Part shown: piece after piece, positions 1 through 5,528 of the stretch
Numbering within the stretch: the first letter of the stretch is position 1
Layout: every line of letters begins with the position of its first letter
Assembly: GCA_947453775.1 (NCBI GenBank)
Contig: CANGHM010000042.1
Span: 1-5,528, forward strand
Direction: 5' to 3'
DNA: 5,528 nt
DNA from: Rickettsiales bacterium
GTDB taxonomy: Bacteria > Pseudomonadota > Alphaproteobacteria > Rickettsiales > Rickettsiaceae
The notes under the pieces: generated by a model
Seen by the model: the letters and a program-made list of their open reading frames with translations, nothing else
The model's database searches: none
What the model was told of the DNA's origin: nothing
Program-made: the position numbers and the translations under genes

Positions 1-156
1 GTAAAGACTGAAAAAAATTTACAATTCTTTATTTTAAAGATACCGTTTCTACAGGAGTTAAGGAAAAAATAGAGCTGATATGCATTAAATTTAACAATCG
101 TAATACGCTAAAATTATTTACTTATTTTTCAATAACTCTGAATTGAACTGATGATT

Positions 157-210
157 ATTTGGTTTAGCCTTTAAGGCAAATGCAGCTTCTAAAAGCCAAA
201 TTTACCAAAT
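157..210 (-). other. Possible branched RNA fold downstream of rpsO
   Basis: ATTTGGT at 157-163 is a perfect inverted copy of ACCAAAT at 204-210. Between these arms are two smaller hairpins: 185-188 with 193-196 (GCTT/AAGC, extendable by two G-U pairs in the minus-strand RNA) and 167-169 with 175-177 (GCC/GGC). On the rpsO transcript this gives a three-way-junction-like shape about 54 nt long. No T-run follows it, so I do not call it an intrinsic terminator. By analogy with the rpsO-pnp spacer of E. coli it could be a processing or 3'-end-protecting structure; that role is inference. The other 156 nt of this non-coding end show only short AT-rich inverted repeats and no supportable gene or promoter. 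Confidence 0.3.
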
Positions 211-211
211 C

Positions 212-227
212 TAAATTCAAGAATTTA
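212..227 (-). repeat. 16-nt inverted repeat directly after rpsO
   Basis: The arms TAAATTC and GAATTTA are perfect 7-nt inverted copies separated by 2 nt, beginning at the base after the rpsO TAA. On the minus-strand transcript they could form a 6-bp stem with a CTTG loop. The stem is almost all A-T and no T-run follows, so it is not a standard terminator. It could serve as a weak 3' stabilising hairpin or be chance in AT-rich sequence. Confidence 0.4.
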
Positions 228-497
228 TTATTTTCTTAATCCCAAACGCTCGATCAAAGTTTTGTACCTGTCAAAATCGCGACTTTTTAAATAATTTAAA
301 AGCCTTCTGCGCTGCCCTACTAATTTTAGCAAACCTCTGCCGGTAGAAAAGTCCTTTTTGTGTATTTTAAAATGCGCAGTTAAATTAATAATTCTTTCTG
401 TAAGCAAGCTGCACTGCACTTCAGGAGAGCCAGTATCTTCAGGCTTAACAGAATATTGACTAATTAAACTTTGTTTGCGTTCTTGTGTTATTGACAT
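228..497 (-). CDS. rpsO: 30S ribosomal protein S15
   Basis: S15 is a primary 16S rRNA-binding protein that organises the central domain and nucleates binding of S6/S18. At 89 residues it has the same length as E. coli S15. Signatures are the DTGSPEVQ stretch (21-28), LLTERI (31-36), the RNA-contacting H42, H46, D49 and S51 within [11 protein letters not shown], then [18 protein letters not shown] (54-71), and the ending LIERLGLRK. The start lies 2 nt after the truB stop, with GGA inside the truB coding end serving as ribosome site, so translation is probably coupled. It terminates in tandem TAA TAA (230-225). In E. coli S15 represses its own translation through its mRNA leader; here the leader would be truB coding sequence and I see no obvious equivalent. 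The gene pnp, which normally follows, is not present in the remaining 227 nt. Confidence 0.98.
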   Translation of the reverse strand: MSITQERKQSLISQYSVKPEDTGSPEVQCSLLTERIINLTAHFKIHKKDFSTGRGLLKLVGQRRRLLNYLKSRDFDRYKTLIERLGLRK

Positions 498-499
498 TA

Positions 500-1390
500 T
501 TAATTTTCCAAATTAAAGTTGCGAATAATATTATATTCTTTATTAAATAAGTTACCTATAGTTAGCAAGCGTCCGTTATGACGCAGCCATACCAAATCTA
601 AATCCTCATTATTGATCAAAACTTTTTTTCCATGCTTAATATCCAACGCTTGCTCAGCTGCAACATCTAAAAATGGCATGCCTATTAGCCCGTGCTCCAA
701 AGGCAATAAAGCATTTTTAATTTGCTCTAAAGCTAAACCTGGATCGCAAGATAACGAGCTTAACGCCAAACTATCAACACTAGAAAAGTTTTTCATAGAG
801 GTTCGAGTTAATCTTACCACAAAACCCAAACTTTTCAAACTAAGGGCTATATCTTGCGCTAAGCTACGAACATATGTGCCCTTAGAGCACAAAACTTCAT
901 ATGTAGCGGTATGCTTATCCAGATCAGCGCTGAGTAAAGTTAAAGACAAAATATTAATATCCCTGATTTTAATTGGCACCTCCACCCCCTGTCTAGCAAG
1001 TTTATATGATGGCACACCTGATATTTTTACAGCAGAATATTTAGGGACCTCTTGAGTTATTGTGCCCGTAAAATACTTAGTAACCTCTTGCAAGTGCTCT
1101 AATTTTTCCGGCACAACATCAGTTGTCTGCATAATTTGCCCTTCGGCATCACCAGTCGTAGTTTGTCTGCCAAATTGGATGGTAAAAACATAGGTTTTAT
1201 TGCTACCCATCACATAATCGCTTAGCTTCGTTGCCTGACCCAAGGCAATCGGCAACACACCATCTGCCAAAGGATCTAAAGTGCCACAATGACCTATTTT
1301 TATACCCTTGCCAACTATTTTTTTAATCGCCCCCACAACTCCAGCAGAGCTAATGTTTAAGGGTTTATCAATATTTAGCCATCCATCCAT
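500..1390 (-). CDS. truB: tRNA pseudouridine-55 synthase TruB
   Basis: TruB isomerises uridine 55 of the tRNA T-loop to pseudouridine and also acts as a tRNA chaperone. The 296-residue protein begins [20 protein letters not shown], the normal family N-terminus, which supports the start. The catalytic aspartate is D39 in [19 protein letters not shown] (33-51); Y67 in KTYVF, Y173 and R175 in [10 protein letters not shown] correspond to the E. coli active-site residues Y76, Y179 and R181. [10 protein letters not shown] (194-203) is the later conserved block, and the C-terminal YNIIRNFN resembles the family's closing RVFN motif. Two small departures are C35 where T or A is more common, and EVPKYSA (114-120) where a PP-x-Y/F-SA form is usual. 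It starts 5 nt after lpxI and ends 2 nt before rpsO. The truB-rpsO pair is widely conserved, but its usual upstream partners (infB, rbfA) are replaced here by lipid A genes. Confidence 0.96.
   Translation of the reverse strand: MDGWLNIDKPLNISSAGVVGAIKKIVGKGIKIGHCGTLDPLADGVLPIALGQATKLSDYVMGSNKTYVFTIQFGRQTTTGDAEGQIMQTTDVVPEKLEHLQEVTKYFTGTITQEVPKYSAVKISGVPSYKLARQGVEVPIKIRDINILSLTLLSADLDKHTATYEVLCSKGTYVRSLAQDIALSLKSLGFVVRLTRTSMKNFSSVDSLALSSLSCDPGLALEQIKNALLPLEHGLIGMPFLDVAAEQALDIKHGKKVLINNEDLDLVWLRHNGRLLTIGNLFNKEYNIIRNFNLEN
506..510 (-). promoter_or_regulatory. Ribosome binding site of rpsO
   Basis: The minus strand reads TGGAA with the GGA core 9 nt from the rpsO ATG. The site lies inside the final codons of truB, so ribosomes ending truB would pass over it. 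It is a modest match but the best one available, and it supports the assigned start. Confidence 0.55.
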
Positions 1391-1395
1391 AAAAC

Positions 1396-2202
1396 TTATA
1401 TCCCATACATAAACATTCCAAACAAATCTGCCTTAGCAATTAACTCATGCTTTTGCATGAATGCTATTTTATTTAACTCATAAGCCACGCCCCGAAACCC
1501 ATAAGAATGCAAAAGCTCTATAGTTTTAATGCCAATAGCTGGCGGATCTAAATTAATGCTTTGCTGGGGCTTAGCAACCTTTACCAACACACCCGAAGGA
1601 GTCGCAAACTTGCGCAAAACTGCGCACCTAGCAATTAATTGATCAGTGCCCTCTTGGCCCTCGACGCCTAAAATACATCCTCGCTCTACTATTACAGCTT
1701 GACCAATGTCAAGATGCCCTATAGTTTTTGCCACTCCAGTAGCTATCTGAATATCTATTAAATCTTGCTCGCTTGGCTTTAACACAGTATCAGTAGAATT
1801 TTGCTCCATACGATTTAAAATATCTAAAAACGAGACTACCTCGAACCCCTGCTCTTGAAGAAATAAATCAATACTACGCATTATTGTATCGTCGCCAAAA
1901 ACTTGATTTTTCATTATATTACAAAGTAAATATCCACCAAGTTTATCGACTTGCAGCTCAGACCAGCGGGGGCGCTCAAATTTACCCACCATCACTATTT
2001 TGCGCACATTGTTTGATCTAAAAAAATTCAGGATTTGCCCCACCTGACCGATATAAAACTCGCCAACTGCGCAGCTAGCAAAATCACTTTGATCACAAAC
2101 GCCTTGTATACTTGCCACAATAGGAATATGACCGATCGAGACAGCTTTTTGCACCACCATCGTTGGCAACTCTCCTTTGCCAGCAATAATACCAAGTTTC
2201 AT
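1396..2202 (-). CDS. lpxI: UDP-2,3-diacylglucosamine pyrophosphatase LpxI (DUF1009 family)
   Basis: LpxI hydrolyses UDP-2,3-diacylglucosamine to lipid X (2,3-diacylglucosamine 1-phosphate) and UMP; it replaces the unrelated LpxH in alphaproteobacteria and some other phyla. The 268-residue length is normal. The N-terminal domain begins MKLGIIAGKGELP, a near match to the family's IIAGGGELP, and includes VGKFERPRW (72-80) and FGDDTIMRSI (102-111). The C-terminal domain carries LDIGQAVIVERG (164-175), the signature EGQEGTDQLIAR (181-192) and VLVKVAKP (205-212). The stretch after KP reads QQSINLDPPAIG (213-224); as I recall the family, the usual form is close to QDxRxDxP, so two polar or charged positions differ (S215, N217) while D219 is kept. 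The end, ADLFGMFMYGI, is typical. No Shine-Dalgarno is visible, so it may depend on coupling to fabZ 18 nt upstream. In relatives lpxI usually sits between lpxA and lpxB; neither is beside it here. Confidence 0.93.
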   Translation of the reverse strand: MKLGIIAGKGELPTMVVQKAVSIGHIPIVASIQGVCDQSDFASCAVGEFYIGQVGQILNFFRSNNVRKIVMVGKFERPRWSELQVDKLGGYLLCNIMKNQVFGDDTIMRSIDLFLQEQGFEVVSFLDILNRMEQNSTDTVLKPSEQDLIDIQIATGVAKTIGHLDIGQAVIVERGCILGVEGQEGTDQLIARCAVLRKFATPSGVLVKVAKPQQSINLDPPAIGIKTIELLHSYGFRGVAYELNKIAFMQKHELIAKADLFGMFMYGI

Positions 2203-2220
2203 ATCGGGTAAATTGTTAAA

Positions 2221-2670
2221 TTAATTTACTTTAAATGTAGCCATAATTGAGGCCTCAGCAACAACGCCCCCCTCTACCTTAGCTAGCGCGTCTAGTATCC
2301 AAATACCAGATTTGCTGCGCGCCACCGAAGCGCTTAGCTCCAACACATCGCCCGGAACGACCGATTTTCTAAATCTTGCTCTGTCAATACCCACTAAATA
2401 TGGAATATTACCCGGACTTATATTTTCCAAGCTTTTTGCCACCAAAATAGCAGATACTTGAGCCATAGCCTCAATAATCATAACTCCAGGCATCACTGGC
2501 ATCGCAGGAAAATGACCAGCAAAATGCGGTTCGTTAAATGTTACATTTTTGATTCCCACAATACCTGCGCCCACTTGCAAATCTATGATTTTATCGACCA
2601 GCAAAAAAGGATAACGATGGGGCAAGATAGCTAGAATATCTTTTATGTCCAGAATCGAGCTTTTATTCAT
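2221..2670 (-). CDS. fabZ: 3-hydroxyacyl-[acyl-carrier-protein] dehydratase FabZ
   Basis: FabZ dehydrates 3-hydroxyacyl-ACP to trans-2-enoyl-ACP in the type II fatty acid elongation cycle in the cytoplasm. The 149-residue protein is a full-length single hot-dog domain. The N-terminal LPHRYPFLLVD (16-26) is the family hallmark. The active-site histidine is H53 in AGHFP, and the glutamate is E67 in the conserved MPGVMIIEAMAQ (60-71) on the central helix. The later FRKSVVPGD stretch is also typical. It follows lpxD with a 4-nt ATGA overlap, so translation is probably coupled, and it has the clearest ribosome site in the window. FabZ next to LpxD is a widespread arrangement: both draw on the same 3-hydroxyacyl-ACP pool, and their balance sets the split between phospholipid and lipid A. 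In most alphaproteobacteria lpxA would come next; here lpxI follows after 18 nt. Confidence 0.97.
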   Translation of the reverse strand: MNKSSILDIKDILAILPHRYPFLLVDKIIDLQVGAGIVGIKNVTFNEPHFAGHFPAMPVMPGVMIIEAMAQVSAILVAKSLENISPGNIPYLVGIDRARFRKSVVPGDVLELSASVARSKSGIWILDALAKVEGGVVAEASIMATFKVN

Positions 2671-3716
2671 TGAATTTCCTTACGTTGATTAATTAATTTA
2701 TTTAACAAAATGCTCTGCTTATGCCACTGCCTAGCTGGCAAAGATGGAGAACCCCCAACGGCGCTACCAACATCAGTAATATCGCGCATCACTCCAGCTT
2801 GGCCTGCAATTTGCACCAAATCGGCAATTTTCAAATGCCCTGCCAACCCAGCCTGCCCAGCAATCTGACAATAGTTACCAATCACGGTACTGCCAGCTAT
2901 TCCAACTTGTCCAGCCACAACGCACCCTTTGCCTAACGCCACATTATGACCTATCTGCACCAGATTATCTATATTACAATCGTCTGAGATAATTGTATCA
3001 TTTATCGAGCCTCGATCAATACAAGTGTTAGCCCCTATTGCCACACGATTCCCAATCAACACCCTGCCAACATGAAATATCTTATGGTGGGAGCCTTGAA
3101 AAGTAGCAAAACCAAAACCATCCTGGCCAATACGGACACCTGATAAAGCTGTAAAATCATCGCCAATAATTGCATAACTAATACTACAAAGAGCGGCAAT
3201 ATTAGCATTATTACCTATTTTTACCCCTTGTTTAATCACAACCCCTGAATCAATAAAACAATTGTCCCCTATTTGCACATTTTCCTCTATAATAACACCA
3301 CGCCCCAACACTACATTGTTGCCAATTTTAGCTTTTTTACTAATATAATTACCTCTAATATCAGGCGATATAGACTCGCAAGAAGATTTTGCCCAGTAGA
3401 ATAAATCAATAGCGCGAGCATAAGTGTAATAAGGATTTTCCGCTTGAAGCAAAAAAGTATAATCAAACTTATCATTGCATGATCGCCCAACAATGCAGGC
3501 ACCAGCTCGAGTAGCTAAAAAATCTTGCCTGTATTTAGGGCTAGAAAATACCGCTAAAGAACTAGCGCTGGCTTTATCCAAAGTACATATCCCATCTAGG
3601 TATAGATTTTGCGCATCAAAAGCGCAATGAGGCGCAACGATCTGAACTTTTAGCAAATCAGCCAGACTTGCAACGGACAAGGGTGAGTTAATATTGTAAA
3701 ATCTTGCATCTACCAT
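2667..3716 (-). CDS. lpxD: UDP-3-O-(3-hydroxyacyl)glucosamine N-acyltransferase LpxD
   Basis: LpxD transfers a 3-hydroxyacyl chain from acyl-ACP to the 2-amino group of UDP-3-O-acylglucosamine, the third step of lipid A synthesis, in the cytoplasm. The 349-residue product is of usual length. The N-terminal uridine-binding domain (about 1-110) includes FSSPKYRQDF and NPYYTYAR (94-101). From about 120 to 320 it is a left-handed beta-helix of hexapeptide repeats (IGNNVV, IGDNCF, IGNNAN, IGNRVA and so on). GQDGFGFA (197-204) and IDRG (233-236) are family signatures, and H257 in VQIGHNV matches the catalytic histidine (H239 in E. coli). AGQ(A/V)G motifs recur every 18 residues (268, 286, 304), one helix turn each. 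The C-terminal GGSPSLPARQWHKQ and following helix fit the acyl-carrier-binding end. The start is chosen because MVDARFYN aligns with the usual LpxD N-terminus, although no Shine-Dalgarno precedes it. Its stop overlaps the fabZ start (ATGA). Confidence 0.96.
   Translation of the reverse strand: MVDARFYNINSPLSVASLADLLKVQIVAPHCAFDAQNLYLDGICTLDKASASSLAVFSSPKYRQDFLATRAGACIVGRSCNDKFDYTFLLQAENPYYTYARAIDLFYWAKSSCESISPDIRGNYISKKAKIGNNVVLGRGVIIEENVQIGDNCFIDSGVVIKQGVKIGNNANIAALCSISYAIIGDDFTALSGVRIGQDGFGFATFQGSHHKIFHVGRVLIGNRVAIGANTCIDRGSINDTIISDDCNIDNLVQIGHNVALGKGCVVAGQVGIAGSTVIGNYCQIAGQAGLAGHLKIADLVQIAGQAGVMRDITDVGSAVGGSPSLPARQWHKQSILLNKLINQRKEIQ
2677..2681 (-). promoter_or_regulatory. Ribosome binding site of fabZ
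   Basis: The minus strand reads AAGGA followed by a 6-nt spacer (AATTCA) and the fabZ ATG. It lies within the last codons of lpxD. This is the strongest Shine-Dalgarno in the window and supports both the fabZ start and lpxD-fabZ coupling, since the lpxD stop overlaps the same ATG. Confidence 0.8.
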
Positions 3717-3733
3717 ATATTAATAAGCTTAAG

Positions 3734-5122
3734 TTATATTTTAAAAATTTCTTTTGCGATGAATTTTTTGAATCTAGCAAGCATCCTAGCCTCTATGCTA
3801 AGATTCTTTATACCCCAATTTTCCATCCAACTATAAGCAAGCTGCCACATATTAATATCAGGATTCAAAGTGTTGCCAACTCCTTCAATAACAAGCATGC
3901 TTTTTTGTAACAAAATTAACTGAGGTTGCACTTGAATATCAAAAGCTTTAATAACACTGAGCATTTGCCCTAAAACATTACCAATCGAGACGTCCTTAAG
4001 GGCCAAACCAACGATTGGCTCACATACAGCGCGACAGTGCTGAGCAAACAAAGCCAGATCAGTCGACTCAGGCACATAGCCAGCGTTTAAATGAGCCCTA
4101 GCTGCTCCCAAATAATCTCTTTTAAGCAAACAGTAAAGAATTTGAGCCACGCCCAAACGGTCCCGATCAGAAAGTCTACCCATAATGCCAAAATCAACCA
4201 AAGCAATCTGCCCATTTGGCAAAATCAAGATATTACCAGGATGTAAATCAGCATGAAAAAATCCATCTTGATAGGTTTGATGAAAAAACATATTGGCAAG
4301 TCTGTAAGAAACATCTTTGCGATCAATAGCGCCAAGACCCTCTTCGTGATATACCGAAACGCCACTAATCCAACTACTAACAAGCACCTTTTGAGTAGTA
4401 AATTGCCAGTATACACAAGGCAAAACAACACCCCCAGCACCACTTTGCACTTTTATTTTAGCCAAATTATCTTGCAACTCAGAGCAATTTGCCGCCTCAA
4501 GCTTTAAATTTAATTCTTGAGACATACTTGCATGAAAAATTTCTATCACCTCAGGTAATTTAAATTTTTCAATATCTGCAAAAATCCAAGCAATGCATTT
4601 GGCAACAATTTTAAGACTTTTTAAGCTCTTGGTATAATCGTTATGAATATTTGGCCTTAAAACTTTCACCGCCACATGTTGACCACTGCGCAAAACCGCC
4701 TTGTGCACCTGCGCCACTGAAGCCGAAGCAACAGGTGAAGGGTCAATATAGCTAAAGATTTCATTTAAATCACCCCCCAGCTCTTGATTTAGTGTCTCCT
4801 GAATCAAATCAAAACTCACCGGAGTTAAATCGTCTTGTAACGACTTTAGTATTAAGGCATTTTCGGCCCTAATAATATCTGGCCTGGTCGACAAAGTCTG
4901 ACCAAACTTGATATATATGGGACCAAGCAGCGCACAAAAGCTCAATAAATTATGAGCATGATGATCTGGGCACCACCTGGTAAAAAAACGCTTTGGATAA
5001 AACACACCAGCCAAAAAGGAATAACAATAGCGCCAAATGCGACTACCACGCTCGCGAAAAGCCCCATCTAAGACCCGATATTTACTAGCCATATAAACAA
5101 ACTTTAGCAAACCTACAAACAT
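3734..5122 (-). CDS. ubiB: UbiB family atypical kinase/ATPase for ubiquinone biosynthesis (short C-terminus)
   Basis: UbiB (ABC1/ADCK family) supports ubiquinone synthesis at the inner membrane; family members behave as ATPases of the protein-kinase-like fold rather than ordinary protein kinases. The 462-residue product carries the family signatures in order: K72-F-G-Q75 (KxGQ) within LGPIYIKFGQTLSTRPD, the alanine-rich loop ASASVAQVH (132-140) replacing the P-loop, the nucleotide lysine K153 in VAVK, E203-L-N with LEAAN (ExD-like region), the catalytic loop FHADLHPGN (289-297) and the metal-binding DFG at 310-312. All nucleotide-handling residues are present, so it should be active. E. coli UbiB has 546 residues and two C-terminal transmembrane helices; this protein ends in a basic amphipathic-looking stretch (about 444-462) with no hydrophobic pair. 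It starts 3 nt after ubiE and has no clear Shine-Dalgarno, which suggests coupling. A gap of 17 nt separates its TAA from lpxD. Confidence 0.95.
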   Translation of the reverse strand: MFVGLLKFVYMASKYRVLDGAFRERGSRIWRYCYSFLAGVFYPKRFFTRWCPDHHAHNLLSFCALLGPIYIKFGQTLSTRPDIIRAENALILKSLQDDLTPVSFDLIQETLNQELGGDLNEIFSYIDPSPVASASVAQVHKAVLRSGQHVAVKVLRPNIHNDYTKSLKSLKIVAKCIAWIFADIEKFKLPEVIEIFHASMSQELNLKLEAANCSELQDNLAKIKVQSGAGGVVLPCVYWQFTTQKVLVSSWISGVSVYHEEGLGAIDRKDVSYRLANMFFHQTYQDGFFHADLHPGNILILPNGQIALVDFGIMGRLSDRDRLGVAQILYCLLKRDYLGAARAHLNAGYVPESTDLALFAQHCRAVCEPIVGLALKDVSIGNVLGQMLSVIKAFDIQVQPQLILLQKSMLVIEGVGNTLNPDINMWQLAYSWMENWGIKNLSIEARMLARFKKFIAKEIFKI

Positions 5123-5125
5123 AAT

Positions 5126-5528
5126 CTAGTCTTTGTAACCAATATAAATAGAGGCAATCGAAAAGCTTAAATTTTTAAAATAACACATCTTAAAGCCAGC
5201 CCTTTGCATCATAGAAATAAATATATTTTGGTCAGGAAAAGCCTTGATGCTATCTACCAAGTATTGATAAGATTGCTCATCTTGGGCGATTGCCCCTCCA
5301 AGTTTTGGGATAACTTTATCTAAATACCATCCATACAAATGCCTAATGACCGCCGCAGTAGGCTTAGAAAATTCCAAACATAAAAACTTTCCACCCGGCT
5401 TTAGAAGCCTATAGCTTTCATTTAGAGCCTTTTGAATATCGGGCACATTGCGAATGCCAAAAGATATTGTGTAATAATCAAACTCTTGATCAGACCAAGG
5501 CATTTGGGTTGCATCAGCTTCAACAAAA
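5126..5528 (-). CDS. ubiE: Demethylmenaquinone/ubiquinone C-methyltransferase UbiE, C-terminal half (5' end outside window)
   Basis: UbiE is the SAM-dependent methyltransferase that adds the ring C-methyl group in ubiquinone (and menaquinone) biosynthesis, acting on the hydrophobic quinone intermediate at the inner membrane. About 133 codons are visible, roughly half of the usual 250 or so. The reading frame stays open to the right edge: upstream of the internal ATG at 5503 it continues as FVEADATQ, matching the family's 'V-E-A-N/D-A' stretch, so that ATG is not the start. Visible family signatures in order are FDYYTISFGIRNV (SAM-fold motif), RLLKPGGKFLCLEFSKP, the AQDEQSYQYLVDSI block, FPDQ, the M-x-x-AGF motif and a terminal Y-I-G-Y-K-D resembling the family's usual G-x-K ending. 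The glycine-rich SAM motif I must lie beyond 5528. The TAG stop is 3 nt before the ubiB start, so the two are probably cotranscribed and translationally coupled. The identification is secure from these motifs. Confidence 0.95.
   Translation of the reverse strand, partial: FVEADATQMPWSDQEFDYYTISFGIRNVPDIQKALNESYRLLKPGGKFLCLEFSKPTAAVIRHLYGWYLDKVIPKLGGAIAQDEQSYQYLVDSIKAFPDQNIFISMMQRAGFKMCYFKNLSFSIASIYIGYKD

Noticed and set aside
11..40. Hairpin TCTTTA-TTT-TAAAGA (26-40) followed on the minus strand by seven Ts (17-11), a possible terminator
   Set aside because: The stem is almost entirely A-T with a 3-nt loop and the T-run begins 8 nt after it, so it would be too weak to call as an intrinsic terminator.
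28..84. Short minus-strand frame starting ATG at 84 (18 codons)
   Set aside because: No ribosome site, no recognisable product, and length expected by chance; a leader peptide cannot be supported.
128..147. Inverted repeat TTCAAT / ATTGAA with 8-nt spacer
   Set aside because: Six AT-rich pairs with no T-run and no partner element; easily expected by chance at this composition.
612..1055. 147-codon open frame on the plus strand inside truB
   Set aside because: It lies fully antisense to a complete, motif-verified truB, shows no recognisable protein features and reflects the reverse of AT-rich coding sequence.
2721..2936. 71-codon plus-strand frame inside lpxD
   Set aside because: It is antisense to the repetitive beta-helix coding region; its composition simply mirrors the repeats.
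3311..3502. 63-codon minus-strand frame rich in hydrophobic residues, inside lpxD
   Set aside because: It is another reading frame of the well-supported lpxD; the apparent membrane-like composition comes from AT-rich codons read out of frame.
4225..4507. Overlapping short frames on both strands inside ubiB
   Set aside because: They sit within the conserved kinase-like core of ubiB, have no ribosome sites and no family resemblance.
4501..4515. UbiB has E-L-N where eukaryotic ADCK proteins have E-x-D
   Set aside because: As I recall it, E. coli UbiB also reads ELN here, so it is a normal bacterial form, not a lost residue.
5501..5503. ATG at 5503 as a start of a short methyltransferase
   Set aside because: The frame continues upstream to the window edge with conserved UbiE residues (VEADAT), so the gene is cut by the window and not truncated.

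Overview
The window reads as a stretch of an AT-rich alphaproteobacterial chromosome. The grounds are LpxI (rather than LpxH) as the lipid A pyrophosphatase, the adjacent ubiE-ubiB pair, alphaproteobacterial-type LpxD and TruB sequence features, and sampled lines of about 33-42% GC in genes and about 25% in the non-coding end. The base composition, weak ribosome sites and reshuffled gene neighbourhoods fit a reduced, possibly host-associated lineage of the Rickettsiales/Holosporales kind. That placement is inference; the sequence shown does not prove it.

All seven genes lie on the minus strand and are packed tightly. In transcription order, from right to left, they are ubiE (5' end outside the window), 3 nt, ubiB, 17 nt, lpxD, 4-nt overlap, fabZ, 18 nt, lpxI, 5 nt, truB, 2 nt, rpsO. 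No gap is large enough for an obvious internal promoter or terminator, so the run looks like one transcription unit whose promoter lies beyond position 5528. Three functional blocks are joined. The first is quinone biosynthesis (UbiE methyltransferase, UbiB atypical kinase/ATPase). The second is the start of lipid A and fatty acid synthesis (LpxD, FabZ, LpxI). The third is translation (TruB tRNA pseudouridine-55 synthase, ribosomal protein S15). LpxD and FabZ both act around 3-hydroxyacyl-ACP, one using it for lipid A and the other dehydrating it for membrane fatty acids. LpxI acts two steps after LpxD's substrate is first acylated by LpxA, at the UDP-2,3-diacylglucosamine stage.

The non-coding left end (1-227) lies downstream of rpsO. 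It has no convincing gene. It holds a 16-nt palindrome directly after the rpsO stop and a possible branched RNA fold at 157-210. The pnp gene that usually follows rpsO does not begin within these 227 nt.

The most notable points are what is missing: lpxA is absent from between fabZ and lpxI, lpxB is absent after lpxI, and UbiB is short and lacks the usual C-terminal membrane segments. I see no mobile element, CRISPR array, tRNA or rRNA, and no clear sign of a new biological system; the window is mainly housekeeping genes in an unusual arrangement.
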